Assembly: GCA_900404475.1 (NCBI GenBank)
Contig: OUQQ01000345.1
Coordinates: 1 to 20,894, forward strand
Direction: 5' to 3'
Source: Spongospora subterranea
Lineage: Eukaryota; Endomyxa; Phytomyxea; Plasmodiophorida; Plasmodiophoridae
Length of the DNA: 20,894 nt
Made by a program: the position numbers and the translations under genes. Below the pieces are notes generated by a model. That model saw only the letters and a program-made list of their open reading frames with translations, was not told where the DNA came from and searched no databases. Below, piece by piece: positions 10,293 to 20,519 of this stretch (the stretch's first letter is position 1; each line of letters opens with the position of its first letter).

Positions 10293-13200
10293 TTAAACGG
10301 CGACGCGGGCCACGAGGGACACGCGTTGTATCAGAGACAACCATTTGGTGCAATCGGCCTCGGATCCGCAGATGAATAGATAACTTTTCGAAGTATCGTC
10401 GGAGCTCGCGGAGACCATGAACGCAATCCTGTCTTCAAGATGCACAGGGAATCCCAGACATTTCTCCACCAGATCGGCCGTCGCCATGGTCCCCGCTTCC
10501 GGCAACAATTCCAATGTTGGTTCGGTTGGTGGCGAATCTACAGCAAATGCTTCAGCGATCGCGTAGGACGGCATGCGAATCAACGGAGACGAACCAGAAG
10601 ACTTGAATATTAGTAGCCGTCGAGGATGCGATCCCAGGAGCAGAACGAACCTCCTTTCCCCTATGGAACAATTGCATCAATGATAATCGTAATCATTTTC
10701 AATTCAAAGAGCAATAAAACTCTCAACTCGTTCTCCGAAACACTGTTGAGCGGAACTGGGTTTCAGCCACTGAGGTCAACGACCTCAAACCGGGGGAAAT
10801 GACGTTCACAATCCCTACATCGCATGGAGGTTAGGTTTGGTACGACCAGGTACGAGTAGTGCCAGCAATCACGTCGCCCGTACTGGTCGACAAACGCCTG
10901 CGGCAGCGCATTGGCCGCCGGTAATGACGACAGCTTCAGGCGTTGATTATTGCGAATCAGTTCGTTCCCTGGTCACAGATGGTTCAAGCGTTGGCCAGGT
11001 GTCATGACTGCAATCGTACCGGCTCGCATTGTCATCGAGAAATCGACTGGAGTCTCCGACTCCGGAGCCGCCACATCGATGTATCGCTTGACGAAAACGT
11101 TATTCGAGACGCTGCCAACCTTCAAGGGACTTATTGTTTCGTTAGCGGGACCAGCGATCGCCGAGTTCATGCTGAGGTAAGGGGAATTGGAAAATAATAT
11201 GATTTAAGTCTCAAATATTGGAACATAAAATCAAATCTGAATAAACAGTGTTCGCAGGGTCTGTACAGTTACCTTTTGGCAATTTGTGTGTTAGCGTTTT
11301 CCTTGAAGTGTTTCGTCACATTAAGGCGAGGCTTACTTGGAGCGACGATTAAGCCGCTCGTCTGCGAGGCGCCCTTCATGGCTTTCATGCGGCGACGCGC
11401 GAGATTGGCGTCAGGGTCGGCGCCTGTCGTTGCCGAATCGTCGTTTTGTGGCGGTGATAACGGCTCTTCGCTCTCACCGGAATCACCCGTTGCCGACGAG
11501 ACCGAGAGAGCGAAATTAGTATTGCGCTCGTTCTCAGCACCATTGCGTGATAGATCTATATCGTCGTTGACGGCGGTATCGTTGAGCAATATAGCGCCAT
11601 CGTCCGATGTCTCACGTAGGGCCTGATATTGTGGGTTTGGCATGTGCTCTGCGGGTTGTTGCTCTACGGTTGAATGATGTTGCTGTTCATTGGTAAGTGA
11701 AGGAACAGCTCCGCTGCATTCTGTTTCGACTTCGTTGGCAACGAAGGAACCTTGAACATCCGACTTATCGTTGCTGGTGCTAGTGACAGTTGAATCGCCT
11801 TGAGATTTTTCACTAAGAGCTACAAGCCGGCGCTGGGATTTTGTTTGCGATGGAGCAGTAGTTTCCGGGTCATCAGTGTTCTTGGTGACTTGTTCTTGTT
11901 CACGGTAATTTGGTCGATCGGCCGTTGTGTTCGCCATCAACCTGGATTTAGTAAACGACACATACGGTTTTACAGCGACCTAAGAAGTCAAGAAATCCGG
12001 TTAATCATGATTGAACAACTTGATTTGTTGTGAAACATTTACATGCTTTTGCCTTGATTGAGTGATCACGAGAGGAGCCGGTTCAGCGTCTGTAATATCC
12101 AGTTCTGGGCTCTGACCAATTCGTACTTGACCGTCTTTTTTATCTTCCATGGACGTTTTCGATGCACTTTCCGACTGACTGCGCATCAGCATGCCCTAAG
12201 AAATTACAGCATTTCTTACAGTCAGAACATTTCCCATTCCCAGTCATTTAATCTGACAGAATGGGCGCCATGCGCTGTCGGTTCTAGCGCACCTTGCAGA
12301 ACGTTTCCACTTGTCTGAAAAAAGCACAAATGGTGAGTTTTTACGATACGGGTTGCCATCAGCCGCGAGTCAGCGTTACCAGCAGGGCGATCCCAGATGT
12401 ACTGAGGGTGGTTGGTTCCCGAGTCCGTTGCTCAGTCTTATCTCCAGAGGTAGCCACATTGATGAAAGCATTATCGAATGTTGGAAACATAAACCCGACC
12501 TGAGTAACCCATTTCGGCTTATTAATAACATTGCGGGTTTTCCGTTACTGGCCCGTTTCACGTTACCGGTAGAGTCGCAGCGGCTGCACGGAGGTTTCGT
12601 TGTTCTGGATGATGCTGCAACGACGCATCATCCGTCGTTGCCGCAATTGTTGGCCTACGAGTCACCGCCGACGTGTTTGTCCTTGCGTTGACCTACGGTT
12701 TATTGCATCGGATCAGTGGGCGTCACCCCCGGAATTTGCCTGACATACCGGCGCAACTTGGGCAAACGGTTCAAAGAGCTTGTTTTGGTTGAGACGCATT
12801 GTCATCTCCTGATGATCAAGTCAGAATGAGCCACCAGCAGAGAGGTGGATCACTGAACCTCATTCATGGGCTGGACCAGGATGTGGGCCCAGAGCCCGGT
12901 AGCCGCCTCAGAGCGTAGAGCGAACCACCACTTCAAACCTTGACAGCAGAGATGGAAACAGTAAGGCTGTTTGAATCTGCGCCCAATCTGAAGGCTAATA
13001 TCAACTTCTATCACCATTTTTTTTCAAAGAATTGAATTTGTTTGTGGATTTTAGATGTCCTTGTGTGCAACCAACCAAATGGTTCACAAAAAATCCTCCA
13101 TATTGCGACAATGCGTGAAATCGATTACTTTGTACTTGAGTCGCTTTCCTGCAGGGACAACAGCATTAACGATAGCCTCCGGCGCTTTCGGAGGCCTTTG

Positions 13201-13332
13201 CAACAAGTCTTCGTAGTTCGAGAACACCATAATTAGCGATGGTTGTACAATAACGTACTTGGCCGACCATGTGTCGGTTAGATCATCATGCAGAAGGACC
13301 CAGTCCCCTGAAGCGGTTACACCTGCAGACAT
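10293..13332 (-). CDS. Protein with two PH domains flanking a disordered middle, 11 exons
   Basis: Exons (minus): 13332-13129, 12987-12859, 12808-12749, 12692-12567, 12499-12380, 12314-12258, 12195-12043, 11979-11273, 11171-11020, 10968-10771, 10660-10293. Phases agree throughout; total 2274 nt (757 aa). PH 1 (about 9-109) runs from GDWVLLHDD through WSAKYVIVQ to the closing helix with its Trp (TGLWAHILVQP). Residues about 112-520 are rich in Ser, Thr, Gln, Asn and acidic residues and look disordered. A short region with CW and CRDC (about 595-625) precedes PH 2 (about 636-750: ERRFVLLLG, LLIFKSS, SYLFICGSE and the helix CTKWLSLIQRV). PH domains usually bind phosphoinositides or proteins, so a membrane-recruited adaptor is inferred; no enzyme motif is seen. 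The start ATG 13332 is chosen because it precedes PH 1. A weak alternative splices this gene to the kinase upstream (phase 1), giving one very long protein. Confidence 0.7.
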
Positions 13333-13654
13333 GACGTGAATATGGCATCAGAACGATATGTTCGTGACTTCATCAGGATATCGTTCCGAAAAAGACTTGA
13401 TAATGGCTAAGATAACCAAAATATAGTAAAAACCGTCCTTGATAAACTTTGGATGAGCATTTTCTCCCGTGTGATAAAAAAAAATATTTCTCGTGTGCCG
13501 GCGCTATCAATCCCAAATTCGGTTACGCAACAATACTATGAAAGCATCCTGGGTCCTTGAACGCAGAAAACATATATAATACAGGAGAAAAGACCAAAAT
13601 CAGGTTCTGTTGAAGTTGAAGAAAACGTAATCACAAGTAATGTAGCGAGTAACA
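13333..13654 (-). other. Spacer (or long intron) between kinase and double-PH genes
   Basis: These 322 bp contain no coding signal. On the minus strand they include TATTATATATG and an A/T run, compatible with a promoter and 3' flank. They could also be an intron: a weak donor (T|GTTAGTG, just before the kinase stop) and acceptor (TCTGCAG, 13331-13325) agree in phase. Confidence 0.4.
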
Positions 13655-16600
13655 CTAACAGATGCGTAGACTATCCGGTAGCGTAACTGGGGGAGTTGGA
13701 GGCCAAAACAGAGATGGCGCCGCCAAAGTAATCTGTAAATCAGGTTTCAGTCGAGGTAAGTTAAATATAATCGAGACCGAATAATTACAGAAGCAAGTGA
13801 TTGCGTCGACATGGAAGGAAGGGCTTTGGCTGTGCTATGATTTGACCCGCCATCGTTCTGTGTCGAAGGCCCTGAGGAAATTGCCGGTACGCCGGCGACC
13901 GGCAGCTTGATAGGCGCAGGATTTAGAGCTGACGCTGTAAAAAAAAGTTGGTGACATAGACACAGATTTTTCACTTTCCCTTTGTAATTGCTCAAAAGCA
14001 TTTCATAATTTAGCAAAAAAAAAAGAAAAGCTTCCCTGTTTGATACGAACCCAATATGTAATTTTGTAGAAATGAACTTGGCGATAAAAGATTTGGTCAC
14101 TCTAATGGCATAGGCTGAGGTTCAGAAGAATCTTTCAGCATTACTGAACAAGCAAATTTGTGAGAGAAACTTGGAACGAACGGTCGACGATATAGTGCTA
14201 GATGACATACGAGCCGGAGCGATTGCTGCATGCGCATCGTAGGCAGAGAGTGGGATCACTGGCGTTTCAACATGACGCGGCCGAGTCCCGATTTCGTGCG
14301 TTGCCGGGCTGGACTGTACGATACCTACAGTGCCCTCTGCAGGATCCGTCTCCCTGTTCGGATCTCAATGTGACGATCCCTAACAAACGTTACTACAGGA
14401 CGGCGAACCTGATTGTTGGTGTAGCGTCACTTCTATCGACACTCTGGACGGCGGCTCTGCTACAACAGCAAAGTCAGCGCATCAGACTGTCCGGTACTAT
14501 TATTGTCAAATTTCTTGTTACCCAGCGAAGTGTGCCAAAGGTGGCGCCCATTTCTTGAGTTCCTGGAGAGTATTTTCTTTGTTTTGCAGTTCCTATGAGC
14601 CGGGTCGGCATATAGCATTCGCATTTTGACGAAAGCCGAATTTGCGAGCAAAGCCAGCCCTACCTTGGCCATGTCGCTGTGGCGATCGCGCAGGCGCGCA
14701 ATCTCTTTCTTCATGAGCGTGGCGAGGACGTTTAAGGATGTGCCTTTGAGCGCCCGATACGCCAGGTCGTCGATGGGAATGTCGTCCACAACTAACATCA
14801 GGCAGCTGGCAGCCGCCTCACTTAACTGCGTTGACTTGGACGCCACCTATGCATATTTATTATTTGCAGCTTCTCTACAAACTACTGAAAAGTATCTCTC
14901 ATCGACAGAATGCAAGGACTGTTTGCTTCTTGAGAATGTGTACTGAATACAGTGAAAACGACAAAAATTGAGCATGCTCGAAGATGCGGAACTCAGGGAA
15001 ATTTTGAAATCAAAGGAGTCAAAGAAATATTTGAAAACGTATTTTGGAATTATACCAGTCCAATGAGGCGCTCGACACCATTGTGTTCTCTTATCGTCCT
15101 CAGGTTCTCCTCTCTCAGTGTGGGATCAGCTCTTCCAAGGCCGCCCGTGATCAGTCGCTCCAGCGCCTCAACGGCCGGTAGCACTACTTTGCCCGAGCTG
15201 GACGCCAGCATCTCTGTCAGTTTCCCGATGAACTGCGTCACGATAGAGTCGTCAAGCTGCTGATGATGGGCGTCCCCACTTCGACATCGAGCGCAAATAC
15301 GTTTACAATTTTCGGCACCACTTAACAAATCGCGTTGAAACCTGCATCAAAACGCAAGTTATTAAAATCGATAGTTTGAAATACAACGAGAAAAGCAACG
15401 TAGGTGGCAATGATTTTGGCCGATGCCGCCATCGGATAGGCAAATTCCTTTTAATTGGCAACAGACGAGTTAGCACAATACTCATGGTCGAATTTCAATG
15501 ACGCAATTTCGCGAGCGGCCAGAGCCTGGTTGTGTCGATCAGATGTGGACAACATTGCAGTCAGGCGAGGGAGGTCATATGTTTGGAATAAGTCTGCAGG
15601 CGACGCCGAGAACATCGACCTAAACATAAAAACCATTGTGCAAGCAAATACGTCAGTGCTGAATAAATCCGACCACTCAGTCTGCTGAGTCGACGTATTA
15701 TAAACGAGGTGGAGTTGCATCCAAAGGTTGATATTTTATCCTCAAATAATAAGAAACTGCAATTGGTTAATTTATGGGTTTTGAAGAAAGAAATTATTGG
15801 TACGGCAAAATGAAGACTCCCAAGTGGCCGTCCTGAAAAATATGGCAAATGGAGTTGATTCGCTGAATCCATGATCTCACAGGTCATCTTAAGCGTTGTT
15901 ATTGTGGATAAACGTAAGTTCAAATGGTAAACAGGGGTTTGCTGTTGGACCTCAATTTCAAGATTATTGACATAAACGAGGGTCGGGCGCTAGCATTTCG
16001 TGACAGACAGCACTCGATTAGACGCTTGAGGCGGAGGCCGATCCAGCCTGGCAAGGTTGGCATGGCACCATCGTCAAGAACGGCGTCTACCACGTCCAGA
16101 TACGATTTGATTTTGTACTGATCTCGAAATGGTAGTTTCCTGGTTAAAATCTCTGACATCATTATTCCAAAACTGTAAACGTCCACCTGAAACAAACCCG
16201 CAGCGTAAAGGTGAGCACCCACGATTCTCGAAAAATCGATGAAAATTTCATTACAAACCATAACTAGGGTTTTGGCAAATTATCAGAATAAATGACCAAC
16301 TGTTAGCGACCTTTTGATTATATGCGGTGCCTTCCATAATTTCTGGCGCCATCCATTCCGGTGTACCGAACACGCCATAGTGACCTCCCATCGACTCAGA
16401 CGTCATTTTCATGGATGATAAGTTTTCGGTTTGCGCCGGAACGATCGTTGCATGATGCGGGGGCTGCGTTCCAGTTGGAATAGCAGCGGCAAGCACTTTG
16501 ATTCCTCTCCCAACGTCGTCCTTGTTCGATAAACGCCTTTGCGCGAGCGACTCCCTACCAATTTGACATAAACTCGGAGAGCAGTATTGGATTGGCAGTG

Positions 16601-19600
16601 TCCAATGTAATTGGAAATCACGACATGAATGTGAGGTATGAAACAGCAACCCATAGACTGTCACTTAGCTAACAGAGATCGCAGTGCAATAGTATTAAAC
16701 CGTATCGTATCGACTCATGTTGTATATTGCGATCTAAGGAAATTAGCGGGAGGTTTGAAACAGCTACCCATGCCCTGCCACTTAGGTAACAGGGAATCGC
16801 GATGCAAGCGTGTCAACTTGTATCGTGTTGAGTCCTGCTGCATATTCCGTTATCACGACACGAGTGTGTGACGTGGGTGACACAGCATCCCACAGAATAG
16901 CTAACAGGAGTCGCAATGTGATCGTGTGTAACGTAACGTGTCGATTCATGCTGTAACAGATTGTCCTTGCGTAGTCACGAAAATATTAAAGAATGGCGAA
17001 CATATTTCAAGGATAATTATGTGTTGGGTGGGGATGGACGTCTAACATGAACGTACCGGACGTGAGACAGGCCAAAGTCTGCGACTTTAACGTTGAAGTT
17101 GCGGTCGACGAGTACGTTGTGGCTCTTCAGGTCCCGATGGATAATACGCCGTTCTAAGCTATGCAGATAATTGATACCTGCCATAACAAAACACATCAAC
17201 TTTTTGGATTTTGGATATTTTCGATTGGTAAATTCCCAAACCAAAGCCCGAATTAGCAATAAAAACAGATGGTAGGAAGAAAATGCAGGAAAGTCTATTG
17301 ATTCAGATGCCCGAACAAAACTAAAAACGTCAAAAAATACTTTATTGCGTGAACAAAATAAATCAAGGCAATTCGCAGATGTTTTTTTTTGTCGAGCACC
17401 TTGTGCGATTCCAACGCTGAGACCCACAATGCGATGAATATCCAGAGGAACCGAAGAATCATGAAGGACGTCGTGTAGTGAACCGCGATCGCACCATTCG
17501 GTCACAATGCACACGTTCGGGGGCTTTGTGCACGCCCCAATATACAGAACTATATTTGGATGTCGTAACTGCGATAAAATCGCCACCTGTTTGACATCAA
17601 CCATCAAACGTTATTTTACTTTGAACTCTCACAGCATTTAGCGAATACAGCTGAGAATTCTACACTCACACTTAACCTAAAGCAAATAAAATTTTCAAAC
17701 AGCAAGGTTTTTGCAATGCAAAGCAAGAAACATGAGTGAAAAATGGAAAATCGTCTCGCCGCCTAGCTATGTTTGTCATTCAGACTTTCTGATACAAAGG
17801 TGACAAACAGCCGATTCATCCGCAATGTGAAACTTGGAAAACATGCTTAACACGACCCGGCTTTCAAGAAGCAACAAAAATCAGAAGATACAGAAAAAAA
17901 AAGCCAGTGTTTGTCGAAACACTCAAAAAATGCCAAAGCAATATTTCTGATAAATTTGATACAGTCCCAGATTACATTTACCTCTTTTTTCAAGTCATCA
18001 ACAACCGATTCTGTAACCGCATCTGCTTTAATAGTCTTGACAGCAACCTGAACAGCGTTAATACCCGGTCAAGGTCGGCTATAGAAATCTTTTGACAGAT
18101 TGCACTGGGCTTACTTCCGTGCCCCAAAGACGACCTTTGAAAACTTCCCCAAATGCGCCGTCCCCGATCTTCTCCAAGATTGTGATGGCGCTATAATCGA
18201 TCTCCGACTGATGGCTGGAGCAATCAACACAAATCAATCAGACCGCACATGAAGAAACACCAAGCAGATACTTGTCTGGGAGAGCATCATCATGTTTCAA
18301 CGCATCAGCGGCGTTTGCTGCCTGCTGATCTTCAGAACCTGATAAATCAGTCAGTAACACGATAGACCCAGAACAACGTACAGAACACTACCGGTTGACC
18401 CCGCAGAGGGAGAACTACTGACCATCTTACGATGGGACAGGATAACGTTCGATATCGCGGTCACCCATTCTGCCTTCTCCTGTGCATCTTCAGCGGCCAG
18501 CCACAATTCACGTTCCTGATGTGTCATTATTAGTCGACGAAGCGCCAATTAACCAGACTCACTTTAGTTTTCACAGCGAAAAGAAACGATGGCCGATCTT
18601 TTTTGAAAAACAACACATTTTTCGGTTCTCGATGAGATACTTCCAACTATAGCATGACGTTACGGAGGTTTTCGGTCGTAACGAAAACGCGACATACAAC
18701 GACGCCGGCGTCCAACGCGGGATTAACGTTAGCCATCGGGTCCTCGTCCGCGTGACGATGCCGACAGCTCGAGCACACGCGAAAAGATCTATAATGTGCA
18801 ACGACAGGGGCGTCAGTTGGAAACGTCAAATCGCGGTAACGTTAGGAACGCACTTCTCGCCGATCATCTGCGTCTCAGCTGCACATGTCTGGCAGAACAC
18901 GTTCTGGCAGTTTTTACATGTGACTTTGGTAACATAGAGCTTGTGGCACTGGTAACAGTTGGGTGAATTCAGTCTCGCCACGTCCTCGTATGACGACGAT
19001 GCATTCGCTGCCGTGGCGTGGTTTGTTGGAGTTGAATCTTCGAGATCGCTCCCCAAGGAAATCACCTATCACAGATTTCGAATAAGGCCTCGCACTGATA
19101 GACACTAGAATTCGCTAAACATAACTGCACATTAGGGTAAAAGCTTTGTGTAAAAAGCATTTGTGCTTGCCATCACTACGAAAAAATACAAATTGTCTAA
19201 CTTTTCATCGCGGAAGCGACAAAAATCAAGAGTCTCGTTCAGATCCGATTTTCCAAGTTTAAGCGTGCATTCGAGCGATCGTGTGTTGACCTGACCTTGG
19301 CTCCACGCAGAGCGACGACGCCAAGACATGGACCATCACCCGAGGACACAGATTTTTGCTCTTGCTCCTGGTAATAGCAGATATAATCTGTTTTGAGAAT
19401 AAACCATCTGCGTTTCCAGTTCTTGCGCCCTCCGCGAGCGCCTCCTGCGTCGTTCAACATCAGCAGGAGCAGTGCAATGCCACAGAAAAGGAGATCCGCC
19501 AACCTTGTTTCTTCAAGTGACCGGTCTTGTGCACATCGATCTTCAATGACGAATCGCCCGATACGTTCGAAATTGTTGCAGTAGTGGAGTTACCAACCAA

Positions 19601-19615
19601 CGTCAACGCATCCAT
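13655..19615 (-). CDS. TKL-type protein kinase: PH split by a FYVE-like finger, kinase, ARM-like helices
   Basis: Exons (minus): 19615-19504, 19444-19296, 19065-18854, 18788-18698, 18646-18563, 18515-18392, 18338-18272, 18214-18115, 18047-17982, 17586-17400, 17177-17057, 16554-16311, 16186-15951, 15619-15482, 15341-15056, 14846-14631, 14562-14522, an uncertain part from 14459, then about 14324-14211, 13934-13789, 13732-13655; about 950 aa. The PH first half (32-86: GHLKKQGG, KRRWFILK) is interrupted by a FYVE-like finger with four CxxC pairs (CYQC, CKNC, CQTC, CSSC; about 120-163), then the PH second half (189-240: SFLFAVKTK, ERELWLAAED, AEWVTAIS). The kinase (about 290-597) has GDGAFG, VAVK (Lys317), HRDLKSHN (Asp413), DFG (431-433), APE (507-509) and VDVYSFG, with GTPEWMAPE typical of TKL Ser/Thr kinases. 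Helical ARM-like repeats (about 600-830) and a Pro-rich tail follow. Likely a phosphoinositide-linked signalling kinase. Exons between 14460 and 14211 are not settled. The longest introns are 17056-16555, 17981-17587 and 15950-15620. Confidence 0.85.
16617..16980. repeat. Three diverged tandem copies of a ~120-bp unit inside a kinase intron
   Basis: Units start near 16617, 16736 and 16852. Matching landmarks recur in order: ATCACGACATGAATG / ATCACGACACGAGTG; GAAACAGCAACCCA / GAAACAGCTACCCA / GACACAGCATCCCA; TTAGCTAACAG / TTAGGTAACAG / ATAGCTAACAG; GACTCATGTTG / GAGTCCTGCTG / GATTCATGCTG. Copies differ by substitutions and small indels. The array lies wholly in the intron between the DFG exon and the activation-segment exon (17056-16555). 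Confidence 0.75.
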
Positions 19616-19844
19616 TTTTTTCAGAGGACAATGATTTCTCAAACCTCACCCAAGTTTTACAACGATCCTTCTATAAGATACAAAATGGTACGTCAACATG
19701 ATCGTATCTTTGTACTTCTGATTTTGACATTTGAATGCTTCATGAGAGATGCAATCAGGTAGAGTAGTTGAGTAGTGGTAATGGGCGACGAGCCCAATGA
19801 GAGCGCGCAATATCAGCGTTGAGTGAAAACAAGGTTTTATGGGG
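19616..19844. other. Upstream region of the kinase gene
   Basis: This is the 5' flank of the minus-strand kinase gene. No further exon, signal peptide or clear TATA box is visible. With the fold-back element that follows and the tRNA region, 19616-20442 contains no supported protein gene. Confidence 0.45.
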
Positions 19845-20088
19845 ATGAGAGGATGATGGTCTATGGAAGACTTAGTTTTCTATGCCAAGGTCGTCGGCAC
19901 GAAAAGAGTTAGAAAAGTAAACTGTAATGGTGATCTCTTCCTTGGTTCGAGGTTCTTCAGTAGTTGGGGAATTGAATGCGGTCAGGCCTTCACCACTGCG
20001 AAAGCATCAATTTTGTTTTTAGTGATTTTGGTGCCAACGACTTCGGCATCAGAAAGCTAAATCCTCCATAGACCGTCATCTCATCTCA
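19845..20088. mobile_element. MITE-like fold-back element
   Basis: The left arm (19845-19917) and right arm (20015-20088) are inverted repeats of about 73 bp. For example GGTCTATGGA on the left matches TCCATAGACC on the right, and TATGCCAAGGTCGTCGGCAC on the left matches a right-arm stretch GTGCCAACGACTTCGGCAT. By eye roughly three quarters of positions pair. The spacer is about 97 bp. Size, long terminal inverted repeats and absence of a transposase fit a MITE or fold-back element. I could not identify a clean target-site duplication. An AATAAA (20088-20093) sits at the right edge. Transcribed on either strand, it would give a long imperfect hairpin RNA. Confidence 0.55.
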
Positions 20089-20435
20089 ATAAAAAATTTG
20101 CCGAAAAGAAAACAACAAATTTCATAACCAGCGTGAGAAATTTATTGCAAAGTCAATAGATCTCGCTTATCTCTGTGTTTTTTTTAGTGTTGTACCATCA
20201 CGTTCTGACAGAAACAAAGCACTGCTTTTATGTAACACGACGAATGGTAATTATCATAGGTACAACAAATTCAAAACACATCATTCTTTTCCAAAACATG
20301 TGGAGTATATGAGAAGAAACACATTGCGGAGATCAGTCACCAACCAAGGGCAGGGAATGATGGAACGAAGGCGGAGTTGAAAAAAAAAGAACATGCACAA
20401 TCGTACCAAAACAGAAGCATTGACACAAGATGGAC
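20089..20435. other. AT-rich intergenic stretch
   Basis: AT-rich sequence with several A and T runs. No open frame with coding character and no repeat structure that I can support. Confidence 0.5.
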
Positions 20436-20441
20436 AAAAAA
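20436..20441 (-). terminator. Pol III terminator of the tRNA gene
   Basis: Read on the minus strand, a run of six T begins two bases past the tRNA 3' end. This is the standard RNA polymerase III stop signal. Confidence 0.85.
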
Positions 20442-20442
20442 T

Positions 20443-20516
20443 TGGAGAATGGGGTAGTCGAAACCCCGACCTCGTCGTTGCTAACGACGCGTGATGACCA
20501 ACTACACCAATTCCCC
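20443..20516 (-). tRNA. tRNA-Ala (anticodon AGC)
   Basis: The minus strand folds into a full 74-nt cloverleaf including the discriminator. The acceptor stem is GGGGAAT/ATTCTCC with a G3-U70 wobble, the hallmark identity element of alanine tRNAs. The anticodon stem CGTCG/CGACG closes the loop TTAGCAA, giving anticodon AGC after the invariant T33. The T arm is GGGGT-TTCGACT-ACCCC. An A box (TGGTGTAGTTGG) and a B box (GTTTCGACTAC) are recognisable. There is no intron and CCA is not encoded, as usual in eukaryotes. The discriminator is A. Confidence 0.93.
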
Positions 20517-20519
20517 GTG

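Noticed and set aside
11276..11626. Plus-strand frame opposite the polar exon of the double-PH gene
   Set aside because: It mirrors the minus-strand exon 11979-11273, which is far longer and joins in phase on both sides.
12311..12691. Plus-strand frame of 126 codons opposite the double-PH gene
   Set aside because: The minus strand of the same region resolves into short phase-consistent exons with introns, while the plus frame shows no domain and crosses minus-strand splice signals.
18571..18801. In-frame TAG between the FYVE and PH halves, suggesting a broken gene
   Set aside because: A GTATGT donor at 18697 and an acceptor at 18648-18647 remove a 51-nt phase-0 intron that contains the stop.
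19863..20059. Small plus-strand frame of 65 codons
   Set aside because: It lies entirely within the inverted-repeat element, and its two ends are simply the two complementary arms.
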